This document shows positions 12,423 through 23,262 of a DNA stretch of 64,000 nt, piece by piece. Position numbers and translations under genes: made by a program. Every line of letters starts with the position of its first letter. Within the stretch, counting starts at the first letter, position 1. The stretch is from positions 116,074,624 through 116,138,623 of the forward strand of contig CM035807.1 of NCBI GenBank assembly GCA_020466095.1, in the 5' to 3' direction. Under the pieces are notes generated by a model. The model saw only the letters and a list, made by a program, of their open reading frames with translations. It was not told where the DNA came from and made no database searches. The DNA is from Chlorops oryzae (Eukaryota; Arthropoda; Insecta; Diptera; Chloropidae).

Positions 12423-14031
12423 AAATGTACGAACACGAGCTGCGATACGGCGAATGAATGGGAAGTTAATTTCCTAAATTGCTTAACGACGATAAGAAAG
12501 TAGAGCAATTAAAGCAAAGGAAAAAATGTATGCGTAATGCAATTTTTTTTTTTTTTTTACCTTTTAAGTTATTTTTTACGATAAAATATAAAACTAATAA
12601 ATTAAATCAACTAAAGTTAGTGTTAATATATATATATATATATTAATATATACACATAAAATTACAAAATTGAAAGCATTTCCAAAACCAAACAAAAAAT
12701 TCGAAAGATTGCGTGTTTTAACAAGAGGTTTTATTTGAAGTTTGCGAGTGGAAAACTTTGTTAATATAGCTTAACAATCTTCAAAGCCCCAAGTGCAATC
12801 CCATTCAACAAATAGACGCACACCGTCACAAAAATTAACCAAATGTGAACATTTAGAAAAATTCTTTGAAACAATTATGAAAATTTTCCATTTACATTCT
12901 TTATTAGCCTATAAATGCAAAATAAAACATAAATCTTACCCCAAAAAAAAAACCAAGAATAGTGAAAAATTAAACCTCTCGTTGGAATACGAATGTGGCT
13001 TAGATGGCAACGAATTATTGGTAGCAATAAAATAATTATTAAAAATCATAAGCACGAAATACACGAGCAAGGGACTGAGAAGCATGCAGCAATTTGTGTT
13101 AGACCAGTAGTGAATGTCAAATAATGAAAAAAAAAAAAAAAAAAAAATTTGCTTGCGTAACTTTTAACGCCTTATTTCTTATTTTTAACATAAATTGTTA
13201 TGGTGTTCATGGCAGTTAGCAATAGTACTTAAGCTAATTTATTCAGAAAAAAAAAAAACATCAATAAATTGTGGACACTTTTGCCGACAAATTTTTTTTT
13301 TTTTTTATCGAGAAACGTAATATTTTGTGGAAGAAGTCGTTTTCTTTAATCCTACACTAAAATTATATAAATGTTAATAACTGCCAATTTATATATAAAA
13401 TTTTGATCAAATTTAAAGCGAAATTTTAACACTCCCAATTAGAGACGCCTTTTGCTTTCTGTTCAAAAAGAAGCTAAAATTTTCGGAAAAATTTATATCA
13501 TGGAAACTTAAACAACATCAATAATTACAGTCATTTTAAAACCTTTTACAAAACCGTTAAAAAAAAAAAAAACAATTAAATAAATATGTAAAAATAGCCG
13601 AAGCAATATGGAAATATAGCGAGCTACATTTTTCACGAATAAAAAAAAAAAAAAATAAACTTGTTTACAATCATTTTGTCGCAGCCAGTTATTTGCACAA
13701 GTTTGCACCATACGGGACAGTTGCTTTTATTATGCACACTACAAGCTAACCTCTTAAATAGGGACGGGAAAAGTTTCTAGTTCAATAATGGATTTTGTGA
13801 CTGCATTTTCCAAATCGTCATATTTTTTTTTTTTGGTAATTTTGTCATCTACCCTCCATCAATGATGAGGTCAACTTACCAGAAAGGGGTACTCCGAAAT
13901 ATGGTTAGTCAAAACATGGAGAATTCATTAGACCTTGATTAGTAACAAGTTGTATGGAAAAAGCGTTGTTAAACAATTTAGACCAACTGATACAGGTCAA
14001 TGTTAAACAAGTAAGGGTGTTATAGTTATCT
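12423..14031 (+). other. Rab6 3' UTR and downstream spacer
   Basis: AT-rich with many homopolymer runs and a short (TA)n at about 12628-12645. An AATAAA-type signal occurs near 12596. The short open frame at 12793-13035 is low-complexity and lysine-rich with no domain; I do not call it a gene. From about 13985 the sequence grades into the dispersed repeat that follows. Confidence 0.4.
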
Positions 14032-15270
14032 TCAAGTAAGTTCAATTGATCAATTTTACACAAGTTTTTTCCACTTTGAATTGAACACAATCTTAGAAAC
14101 GATCAATTTTCCTATCAAAATTAAAGATAAACAAGTAAGGGTGTTATAGTCAGGCGAGCCTGACAATAGAATACCCGACACAGACACACATCTTCAAATA
14201 ATTTTTAATATCAAGAGGTGTTTAAGACCATAAGGGGCCCCATATACCGACTTTTGTTTAATTTCTTTATGAAAACCGCCCCTTTGCCACGCCCACTTTT
14301 CCAATTTTTTCGGAATTCTAATCGGAGGCTTAAATATACGCGCAAATTCCAAGTTTCATTGAAATATTTCGAAAAATCCGATTTTGGGGCAGTTTTGAGA
14401 TTTTTGTGACAGACCCTAGTACTGGAGGTACCCTTAATAATGGACCGATCAAGAAAATTTTTGGGCAGGATGTTTATGGCTACAAAGGAAGCATAAGTGC
14501 CAAATTTTCGTTCAAGTCCCATTTGAATTTCGGGTGTAGGAGACAATTTTCGAAAAACCGCCCTTCTGCCACGCCCACTTTTTCAATTTTTGGAAATCAC
14601 ATTACTGGCCTTTAAATATGATCAAATATCAAATTTCATCAAAATATCTTGAAAAACATCGTTTTAGAGCAGTTTTTGTGATTTTCGTAACAGACCCTAG
14701 TACTGGAGGTACCCCTAAAAATGGTCCGATCGGGTCCATTCTCGAACTTGTTCTTACTCATGTCCCCGTGAGCACGCATACCAAATTTTGTCGAGATAGC
14801 TCAACTCCTTCGATAAGATAACTGTATACAAACAGACAGACAGACGGACATGTCTAAATCGAATCTCCTGGTGACGCTGATCATTTCTATATATATTTTG
14901 TATAGTACTATATAATAATTAATAAAATAAATAAAAATAAATAAATTTAAAAAAATTCAAAACAAAAAATGAAATTTTTCTTTTTTCTCAGTCGCTGGTG
15001 CTAGGCCATTTTCCTGCCCCTTTTCGCTAGCGAAATGACTGGTTAAAGGTGGCGCATAAAAGGACGACCTGTCCCCGGCAATGAGATCGTAATGTTAAAT
15101 TCGCCAGCGTCTTGGATAGGAAAGGGACCGATCCCCGACACCCAGTGACTAGAGAAATCGCTAGTGTTGTGGTGGCTCCGCTGACTACTGGGCGTCTATC
15201 TCAACTGGTTCTGGGTGTTACATACAACCACACAAACGCAATATACCCTCGACACAGAGTGTGTCGGGTA
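14032..15270. repeat. Dispersed repeat, copy A (inverted relative to 51597-52508)
   Basis: Shares most of its length with the reverse complement of 51597-52508. Shared landmarks, in order, are TCAAGTAAGTTCAATTGATC, GGTGTTATAGTCAGGCGAGC, two GACCCTAGTACTGGAGGTAC blocks, CAGACGGACATGTCTAAATC and finally GACACAGAGTGTGTCGGGTA. Copy A also carries about 300 bp (about 14910-15215: an A-rich tract then CAGTCGCTGGTGCTAGG) that is missing from copy B, probably a secondary insertion. No open reading frame of note. Such short repeats are common between and within dipteran genes; I cannot name the family. Confidence 0.75.
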
Positions 15271-15964
15271 TAAAAAGACAGTTTGAGTCATTGATTGGCA
15301 AATTAAAAGCGAGCCATCCTGGAATTTTCGTAGCTAGTCGGAGAGTAGTACGAATTAATGCAGGGTATATATATAGTAAAATTAATAAGGTTTAATGAAA
15401 ATAAGGCTGCTTAGTATTTAATATTTCATTCTAATTTTAATCGATATAATGGGTAAAAATAAAGATTCCTATCACCTTTTATCTTTTATAATTGAAATTT
15501 TGTTACTCAACTCTCTTGATGGTATTCCCGTTCTACACTACACTTCATTCTATGACTTGCCTTAATAAAATGAAAGTGTTTCTAAGCGGAAATAGAGAAG
15601 GCATAATTTAAAATTCATGCATATTAACTTGTGCCAACCAAAAAAGGTAATAAAATGTGTAACATACAAGGTAAATAATTTCGGAGAAATCTAATTTTAA
15701 ACGATTTGTACCATTTTCATGAAAATCATTTGCTGTTTGTTTTCTTACTGGACTTCTAGACGATAGTATCGTCACGATATATTTGAAAGAAGTTTTTCAA
15801 TGTGCGATGCAGAGAATCAGAGAGGAAGATTGACGCTTTAAGAGTTAATATTAAAGGTTTAAGAATGCGTTTTACTTTAATAGCACCCGTAGGCAAAGAC
15901 GACACTAAGCGATAAGATTAGATTATGAAAGAAAATTAAAATCTATATTTTTTTTATGAATCAA
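15271..15964. other. Intergenic, nothing recognised
   Basis: AT-rich spacer between two repeats. No gene or RNA could be supported. Confidence 0.35.
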
Positions 15965-15968
15965 TTAA

Positions 15969-16700
15969 GGGGGTCTTCTCATTGAGCAACTTTTTTTTCG
16001 ACTTTTTTTTTTTTTTGCATTTATTTATAGCTTGGGTAGTTGTGAATATGCCCCTAAAAGGATTTTTTCGAAATTCGAAATAGTTTAGAGGATATAGCCT
16101 TCTTTGTCGAGCAAGATCTGCGCTAAAACGAGTAATTTTTGCGTTGCTTCAAACTTTAAACGCGTTTATCTCGAAACCACGTTTTTCGAACTGGCGGCCA
16201 TGATATCTCCAGTTCAACTGAACCGATTTTCATGAAACAAAGTGGAATCGACGCAGAATTGTCACCATTCTCGGGTGAACCTCGACCATAATTTTAAAAA
16301 ATTTTTTACTATTTTTTTTTTTACACTAAACTGCAAAAAAAAAAGCCCGAAATTGAAATTTTTTTTTTGAATGGCCGCCATTTTGTCAAAAAAAATCACA
16401 AAATTAAGCTTGAGGTTCACCCGAGAATTACATCTATACTGATTATAACCCCGTTTTTTTTTTTCCATTTCGGACGCTCCGGAGACCCGGAATCGTGGCC
16501 CTTTTTTTTTCACCACCAACTTTGAAGTCTCATTACTTTTTGAACAGCCCACGTATCGAGGCAAAAAAAATTTTTTTTATTTACTTTGAACCTTTTGTAA
16601 TACAATAAATAAAAAAAGTTTTCAATTATTCTTTGCGTTTTCAAATAAGAATTTTTTTAAAAAGGGTCCAAAAAACGGGTTTTTTAATGAGAAGACCCCC
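15969..16700. mobile_element. 732-bp TTAA-flanked MITE, copy 1
   Basis: Ends are GGGGGTCTTCTCATT and its complement, each flanked by TTAA (15965-15968 and 16701-16704). TTAA targets are typical of piggyBac and Kolobok elements. The interior is non-coding despite an open frame on the minus strand. A copy of identical length is at 32432-33163 and is nearly identical, so the family amplified recently. Confidence 0.85.
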
Positions 16701-16957
16701 TTAAAACCAGAAACATTTCAGCCATTGCCTCTTCATTCCGAATCTCATCGCGAAGTCAAAATTTTTTTTGAAGAACCAAAGAATGTTTTTCTCAAATGTC
16801 CGAGTTTTTTCAGCATGAAAGTAAAAATTCATTTATTACTTATTGTAGTGCGGATTTCCATAGAATTGATATAAATAATATTAAATGGGTAATAAGCCAG
16901 CAAATGTTTGGAAAGCGGTTCAACCACATTTTCCTATTTGTCTTGTACAAAGCGTGC

Positions 16958-19900
16958 TTAGAAATTGTCTTCATTTGTTATGAACTCGTCACGTATTTTG
17001 GTAAGCTTGACGATTAGATCTGCGATCGAGCATTCTCCATGGACTTTATTATCACGCGTGCGAACATTTACGGTATTCGATGTACGCTCCTTGTCACCCA
17101 CAACGAGTATAAAATTAAATTGTGCCAACTGGGCGTTCCGTATCTTTTTGTTCATTGTATCGCCCGCATCAAGATCGGCCTCGACCATAAAACCAGCAGC
17201 ATGCAATTGATCTTTAACCGATTGAGCGTACCCGTCGTACGCTGGTCCAACCGGTACAACCATCACTTGTCTGGGCGATAACCAAAATGGCCATTTTCCA
17301 GCATAATTCTCTGTTAAAATCGCAATCATACGTTCGACTGAACCGAGTATAGCTCGATGTATGATAACCGGACGATGCTTTTCACCATCATCAGCAATAT
17401 AATTTAAATTAAATCGTATTGGTAGTTGAAAATCTAATTGAATCGTTGCACACTGATGTGCTCGCTTTAATGCATCCGTAATGGTTATATCGATTTTGGG
17501 TCCATAAAAGGCACCATCACCTGGATTTTCCTTCCATGGCATACCGAACTCATTCAGAGATTCAGCAAGTGCCTTCTCGGCAGCATTCCATTGCTCCAGT
17601 TCGCCCAAGTACTTTTCAGGTCTAGTCGATAATACCAAATTGAATGAGAATCCAAAAACCGTGTAAACATGGCGCAAGAAATCAAGGCAGCCTTTCATCT
17701 CGCTTTTAATCTGATCGGGCGAACAGAATATATGTGCATCATCTTGTTGGAAACGACGCACTCGTGTTAGACCAGTCAAAGCGCCAGATAACTCATTGCG
17801 ATGGAGAACACCAAAATCGGCCATGCGTAAAGGTAGCTCACGCCAAGAGCTGAAACAATTCAAATGTTTGATTATGTTTTTGATGAAATAAAATGTTTTT
17901 CTATGATGAACTTAATAAGTTTTCCTGTATCAAATCTAATAAGTTCGACTTCATATTGATAGCAAACGGATAGATGTTCATTTAGATATTTAATTTTCTT
18001 ATCTTATAGGGCATTTACATATACGTTTTAGCGCTACTCGTTTAAGCTAAAACGACTAAATCAAAACGGGGTGTTTACATATACGCATGTCGTTTTGTAA
18101 TTTTGTGGTTATCTTTTGTTTGCTCAACGCGTAAAATATGAGTGAATATTGTATTAGAATAAGTAACAATTAGAATTGAATCCAGATTTTATAAAATTGG
18201 TGTTAAACAACCTATTTTTATACAAATCTCTCAATACAATATGTTTAAATTTTTAAATTGACTAACTCAAATATCCGATTTTAGCATGTTATATACAGAT
18301 TATATGCTTTTTAGTACTAAATAAAAAGAAGTTTCTGGTGTTATAGCTTTTGTCATACAAAATGGTCAAATGTCAAAAAAGTTTAAGAAAATTTAAATTT
18401 GACTATTGAAGGCATCAAATATCCTTAATTAGCAAATATAGGGTACCAAATTAAAGGAAATCGATCCAGCATTTTGAATAAAATAAAAAATTTTGGTGTT
18501 AATAGGACCTTTTTCATACCAAAATGGCTCTCAAAGTCAAAAAATGTTTAAAAAATTTTAAAATTTTGACTTTGAAGGCTCAAATATCCTTGAAGCTGCA
18601 AATAAGGTACCAAATTAAAGGAAATCGATCCAGCATTTTGAATAAAATAAAAAATTTTGGTGTTAATAGGACCTTTTTCATACCAAAATGGCTCTCAAAG
18701 TCAAAAAATGTTTAAAAAATTTTAAAATTTTTGACTTTGAAGGCTCAAATATCCTTGAAGCTGCAAATAAAGGTACCAAATTAAAGGAAATCGATCCAGC
18801 ATTTTGAATAAAATAAAAAATTTTGGTGTTAATAGGACCTTTTTCATACCAAAATGGCTCTCAAAGTCAAGAAAATGTTTAAAAAATTTTAAAATTTTGA
18901 CTTTGAAGCCTCAAATATCCTTGAAGCTGCAATAAAGTGTAAGACTATTTTATACGCCTAGAAAGGTCTGACAATTCTCTGTCGAATTGCATTAAAATTT
19001 TTATCTTGCATTTAAACGTTTAGGCTTGAAAATTTTTTTTCTGAAACAACTGCAAATTTCTTTCGTTCCCTTATAACTCTTCAGGGGTGCATTTTGGAGC
19101 GCCCCCTCCCATACGATTTTTTGTTCACAATGACCTTCTCTATCAACCCTATAGAGAAAAGCACTCAGCTACGGAACACCCTGTATATACAACATCACTT
19201 TTCCCGGAAATGTCCATATTTATTTTTATAATTCTTACTTACCGATTGCGTGTGTCAAAAATGAGACTATAAAATAGAAAGAAATTATTATTTTGATTTA
19301 TTTATTTTTTTTTTTTGCTCTACTCACCAATGACCAGGACAATTCATCGGTTTAAGAGCGAAAGTCTCCTTTTCGACATCAAAAGAGAACATGTTCTCAG
19401 CATAATGTTGCCAATGACCAGACGTCATCCATAATTTGGAATTGTAGATATTTGGAGAGATAACTTCGTGGAAACCGCGCTTACGATATTCGGATTTTAT
19501 AAAATTCATAAGCGTATTATAGATGTGTGCACCGCGTGGTTGGAAAAAGCAAGAGCCTGGCGAAAGTTCATGAAAGAAGAACAATTCCTGCTCCCGTCCG
19601 ATCTTGCGATGATCACGTTTTGCAGCTTCTTCCTGAAATTTCTCCCATTCTTTGAGCTGTTTCGGATCTGGGAACGATATCCCATAGACACGTTGTAAGG
19701 TTTCTGCATCAGCTTTGCCTTCCCAATAAGTTGACGAGTTTTTAGTTATTTTGAGTGCTTTAACCTTTCCAGTATGCCGAATATGCGGACCACGCATAAA
19801 TCAATTAACGAACCACACTTGTAGACTGTAGTCGTTTCGGTATCAACTTTCTCATTTAAAATGCGACACTTGAATTCGTTGTACTTGAACATTTCGAGTA

Positions 19901-20615
19901 GATCCGATTTCTTCATTTCCAAACGTTCGAAGGGTTGTTTCTCTTTGACAATTGTTTTCATCAGGCCTTCCAATGCGGGATAGTCACTATTCGAGATCTG
20001 CGGGATATTATTATATATAAAACTATTACCGCATAAATAACATAATAAATAACACTTACACCTTCACCATCTAAATGCATATCGTAATAAAATCCATTTT
20101 CAATGGGCGGCCCATAGCATAAATGTCCGCCATAAATGCGTTCCATAGCTTCACCCATAATATGTGCTGAGCTATGCCAAAATACAGCTTGTGCATCTGG
20201 ATCATCGAATTTCAATAATTGCAGTGTACAGTCGCCTTCTAGTGGTCGATCCAGATCCCAAACGATACCATTCACTTTCGCTATAACTGTATTATCGGCT
20301 AAGCCCTGACTAATACCTTTGGCTACATCGTATGGTGTAGTCTCCCAAGACACACCATCTACAATTTTCCCATCGGGCAATGTAACCTTCATGGGATTTC
20401 GCGGCTTAGCTGCTAATTCTTCAATATATTTGGATTTAAATTTCTCCCAGAGTACATTACGCTCATCAATATAGGATGGCAATGGACTGAGCTCTAAAAA
20501 AAAAGAAAAACGCATCGCATTTCGAATACATACATATCTGGTTAAATATTAAAGGCTTTGATGGCTTACCTTTCTTGGCAGCATCTCCAACATTCTTTTG
20601 TTTTTCCTTCTTCAT
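16958..20615 (-). CDS. ThrRS: Threonyl-tRNA synthetase, one frameshift
   Basis: Charges tRNA-Thr with threonine. Minus-strand exons: 20615-20570, 20493-20060, 19997-19328, a 24-nt micro-exon 19266-19243, and 17849-16958; all joins keep phase, giving about 688 residues. Order: basic N-terminal tail, TGS domain ([19 protein letters not shown]), the editing/SAD domain with [10 protein letters not shown], then the class II core with MNCPGH, motif 2 around [26 protein letters not shown] and [11 protein letters not shown] of motif 3. The Cys/His/His zinc site of the family ([21 protein letters not shown]) is complete. The anticodon-binding domain follows ([14 protein letters not shown]). A base is missing at about 19793-19796: TGCGTGG where TGCCGTGG would give [12 protein letters not shown]. 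As the rest is perfect, this is probably a consensus error. Intron 4 is repeat-laden. Confidence 0.93.
18006..18170 (+). mobile_element. Truncated copy of the ATAGGSC MITE family
   Basis: Begins ATAGGGCATTTACATATACG and follows the full-length copies for about 150 bp (through TTGTTTGCTCAACGC and ATGAGTGAATATTGT), then loses similarity. It lies inside ThrRS intron 4. Confidence 0.7.
18400..18935. repeat. Tandem repeat of about 165 bp, three to four units, in ThrRS intron 4
   Basis: The motif ACCAAATTAAAGGAAATCGA recurs at about 18446, 18609 and 18776 (spacing 163-167 bp), and CCAAAATGGCTCTCAAAGTC recurs with it. A diverged first unit precedes (about 18290-18420) and a partial last unit ends near 18935. 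Nearly identical units imply recent expansion. Confidence 0.85.
19085..19195. mobile_element. Diverged end fragment related to the TACAGGGTGTTCC element
   Basis: The stretch ending GGAACACCCTGTATA, with the preceding CCCCCTCCCATACGATTTTT, resembles the right end of the element at 5511-6244. The left end is missing, so this is a relic in ThrRS intron 4. Confidence 0.5.
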
Positions 20616-20669
20616 TTTATTGCTCTATAATGAAAGACAAACATTAAACCTTATGACTAAATGTATAAC

Positions 20670-21126
20670 AGGGTATTTACATATACGTTTTAGCGCAACT
20701 CGTTTAAGCTAAAACGACTAAGTCAAAACGGGGTGTTTACATATGCGCAAGTCGTTTTGTCATTTTGTGGTTATCTTTTGTTTGCTTAACACGTGAAATA
20801 TGAGTGAATATTGTTATTTAGAAAAGAAGCAATTATTGATATTGTGTTCGTTTTCTACATTGGTTGTGGAAACAACCTCACAATTTTTCAATTAGAAATT
20901 TCAATTACCATATTTTGCATTTTTATAGTGATGACACTAAATTTCGATATTTTTTATCAGTTATAAGCAGGATTTATCTTGTTTAGCTACTTGTTTTAAA
21001 TTAAAACAGGAAAGTTTCTCGTTTTAGTTTTGTACGATAAAAAACGGGAAAAATCTAAGTTGTTTTAGAGCTAAAACGGGCAAAGTTGCTAAAACGCGAA
21101 TAAAACGGCATATGTAAACGGCCTAT
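20670..21126 (+). mobile_element. ATAGGSC-family MITE, full-length copy
   Basis: About 457 bp, with left end AGGGTATTTACATATACG (first bases mutated) and right end CATATGTAAACGGCCTAT. The characteristic second copy of the terminal motif (GGTGTTTACATATGCGC) occurs about 50 bp inside the left end. It lies just upstream of the ThrRS start codon (20615), so it may overlap that promoter. Confidence 0.8.
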
Positions 21127-21838
21127 AAGATACAATAAAAACAATGCAATCATTTATCAACATGAACGTGCTCTTCCAAGCAAACAACAAACGAAACGGT
21201 TTTAACCGATAAAAGATAACAGAAAATACATCAAATAAACATTTCTTAGCTTTCAATTAAATTGCTTTTTCTACTAAATATTGAATGAAAAGTTCGAAAG
21301 CCAAAGGTGATGCAATAACTTGCGTCTTTAAGATTGATTTTTTTTTTTTTAAGTACAAAATGATTCATTATAGCCCAACAAGAATTCGTTTTATAAGAAC
21401 TTAAAAAATACATAACAAATTAAAAGAATAAAAGAAAACCTACCAATGTTGCGTAGCAATGTTGGTAGGCTTCTTTATAAGGCTCCTGTTTGTACATTTA
21501 ATAATGATGAGTCTTTTAATAATCTACACAGCCGGCACGATTTCACGTTTTGGTTTGAAAAATATCGAAAAGCCGATTTTTCACAGATTCGAAATATTTT
21601 ATGCATTACTTTAAGCCTCTTGCAGTTGAAATATGTCTTTGTGTAATCTTTAATTGATTTTCAATAGCTTAACATGCCTTTTGTTTGTTCAAATCCAAAT
21701 TATTTATTTCAGCTTCCACGTTGTCCATATCTCGCAAATAGAAAAACGACGAAAAGTAAAAACAAAACCGAACGTCAAAAAAAAAGCGGCGCTTACACGT
21801 TCATGTTTGACTGCAAGCATTGCATCAAACACAATTTC
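21127..21838. other. ThrRS upstream spacer
   Basis: No gene recognised. A short open frame at 21446-21646 has no domain or homologue I recognise. Confidence 0.35.
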
Positions 21839-21912
21839 TTATGCGGGGTATAGACACGTCAAATGTTGTATCAACTTTGAGTGTGTGTGCTAGTGAGAAA
21901 GAGTGCACCTAT

Positions 21913-22288
21913 CAGGGATGAAAAATGAGTACCTAATTTCACAAAAAAATGTACCTTTTTGGGTACCAATGTACCTAAAATCATTAGCCATTTATTTATT
22001 GGTTTTATAAAAAATTTTTTATTAAAAACTTGACATTCATTTAGTATATCAAGAAAGGTAAAAAATTTTTTAAAAAAAAGTTGATATTACTGGGTAGCTG
22101 CCAGACAAATTTTCTTAAAGCAAATAAAAATAATAATAATATTGCAATTGAACACATTCTTTTGGTTTAGTGACCGGAAAATTTTTTGAAAAACACAATG
22201 TACCTAAAACTAAGCAATTGTACTTAATGTACCTTTGAAGTCAAAAAGGGCCGAAAAAGATACAATTGTACCTAGTTTTTCATCCCTG
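21913..22288. mobile_element. hAT-like MITE, family CAGGGATG
   Basis: Inverted ends CAGGGATGAAAAA and TTTTTCATCCCTG. Flanks GCACCTAT (21905-21912) and GCACCTAC (22289-22296) make an 8-bp duplication with one mismatch. Inside, GTACCT motifs recur as if the termini were reiterated. Non-coding. Confidence 0.8.
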
Positions 22289-22423
22289 GCACCTACGATA
22301 TTTGACGGAAAATCAAAATCTTTGAATTTTTGGTCAAGCAGGTAACGATGTTAGACGATGTGTCTGTAGGTGTGTATCTATTTTGGTTCAATCCTTCATT
22401 TGTGCGCGTAATTTAACGAGTGA

Positions 22424-22635
22424 TGGGCTCTACGCAGATATGCAGGAAGTATGAGCTCGTTCTTGTGAAGAAAGGAAATCAGAATTGAAATTTCGATAAC
22501 AGGTCGACAGAAATATAGAAAATGTATGATTTAAATGCAACCCTACATGTTCGTTTGCAAAGTACTTCTTCGTTTTTTTTTTTTTGCATGTGTTTAGTAT
22601 AGGAAATTAACTTCCTGCATATCTGCGTAGAGCCC
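22424..22635. mobile_element. 212-bp MITE with about 25-bp TIRs
   Basis: Ends TGGGCTCTACGCAGATATGC and its complement. Flanked by TGA on both sides (22421-22423 and 22636-22638), a 3-bp duplication compatible with PIF/Harbinger-type insertion. Non-coding. Confidence 0.75.
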
Positions 22636-22715
22636 ATGAACGTCGAACGGAGAGCGGAAAATTTTTTAAAAGCGAGCGGAAAATTAATTGAAAAAATGGA
22701 AGAAAAAATTTTATT

Positions 22716-22964
22716 TTGGAACTAATAGAAGGTTATCGTGTTTTTCCGGCTTTGTGGAACGTTAAGTCAAAAGAATATAGTGACCGGAATTTAAAAACCG
22801 CTAGCTACGAAACGCTTTTAATTAAATTCAAAGAAAAATATCAGGAGGCCACACAAAAAGAGTTAACTCAAAAACTTAATAGTCTTCGAACCTGTTACAG
22901 GAGGAAATTAAAAAGGATTTCGGCATTAGAAAACAGTGGCGCTGGATATAGTCATTACTCATAA
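22716..22964 (+). pseudogene. MADF-domain fragment (transposon-derived)
   Basis: The reading frame contains LIEGYRVFPALWNVKSKEYS, YETLLIKF and LNSLRTCYRRKLKRI, the pattern of a MADF (Myb/SANT-like) DNA-binding domain, about 70 residues. An upstream ATG at 22696 is out of frame with it and runs into a stop, and the frame ends soon after the domain. It is probably the relic of the DNA-binding ORF of the surrounding transposon rather than a host gene. Confidence 0.6.
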
Positions 22965-23262
22965 TTTTTTTTTTTAGGTTTCAGCAACGAGGTAGCCGAA
23001 ACAATAGCGCATGTCCTTTGCACTCAAAATTCGCGAAAATAATCGTACGACATGTTTATAGTAAAGTTCAAGTTGGTACCTATTTACACACGCTCAAAGT
23101 TGATACAACATTTGACGTGTCTATACCCCGCATAACACTAGCTCAAAGTTGATACAAAATTTTGACGTGTCGAGACCCCGCATTAGTCGATATCGTAAGC
23201 GGTATTATAAATATTATTGTTTCAAAGCAAATGTAATTAATTCATAAAAAAGAGTCGTCACA

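Larger units (their letters stand above)
21839..23136. mobile_element. Decayed TIR transposon carrying a MADF-domain fragment
   Basis: Both ends carry about 45-bp inverted repeats: TTATGCGGGGTATAGACACG at 21839 and its complement ending 23136, each followed inward by TCAAATGTTGTATCAACTTT (as read inward). A second right-end copy follows at about 23140-23184. A MADF-type DNA-binding fragment lies within (22716-22964), and two younger MITEs are nested (21913-22288 and 22424-22635). MADF/Myb-like partners typify PIF/Harbinger transposons; no transposase is seen, so the class is inferred. Confidence 0.65.

Noticed and set aside
12793..13035. 80-codon Lys-rich frame downstream of Rab6
   Set aside because: Lies in the presumed Rab6 3' UTR, without domain or supporting signals.
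16262..16564. Open frame of about 100 codons on the minus strand, repeated at 32794-33108
   Set aside because: It lies inside the TTAA MITE; the frame differs between copies by run-length changes and has no domain.
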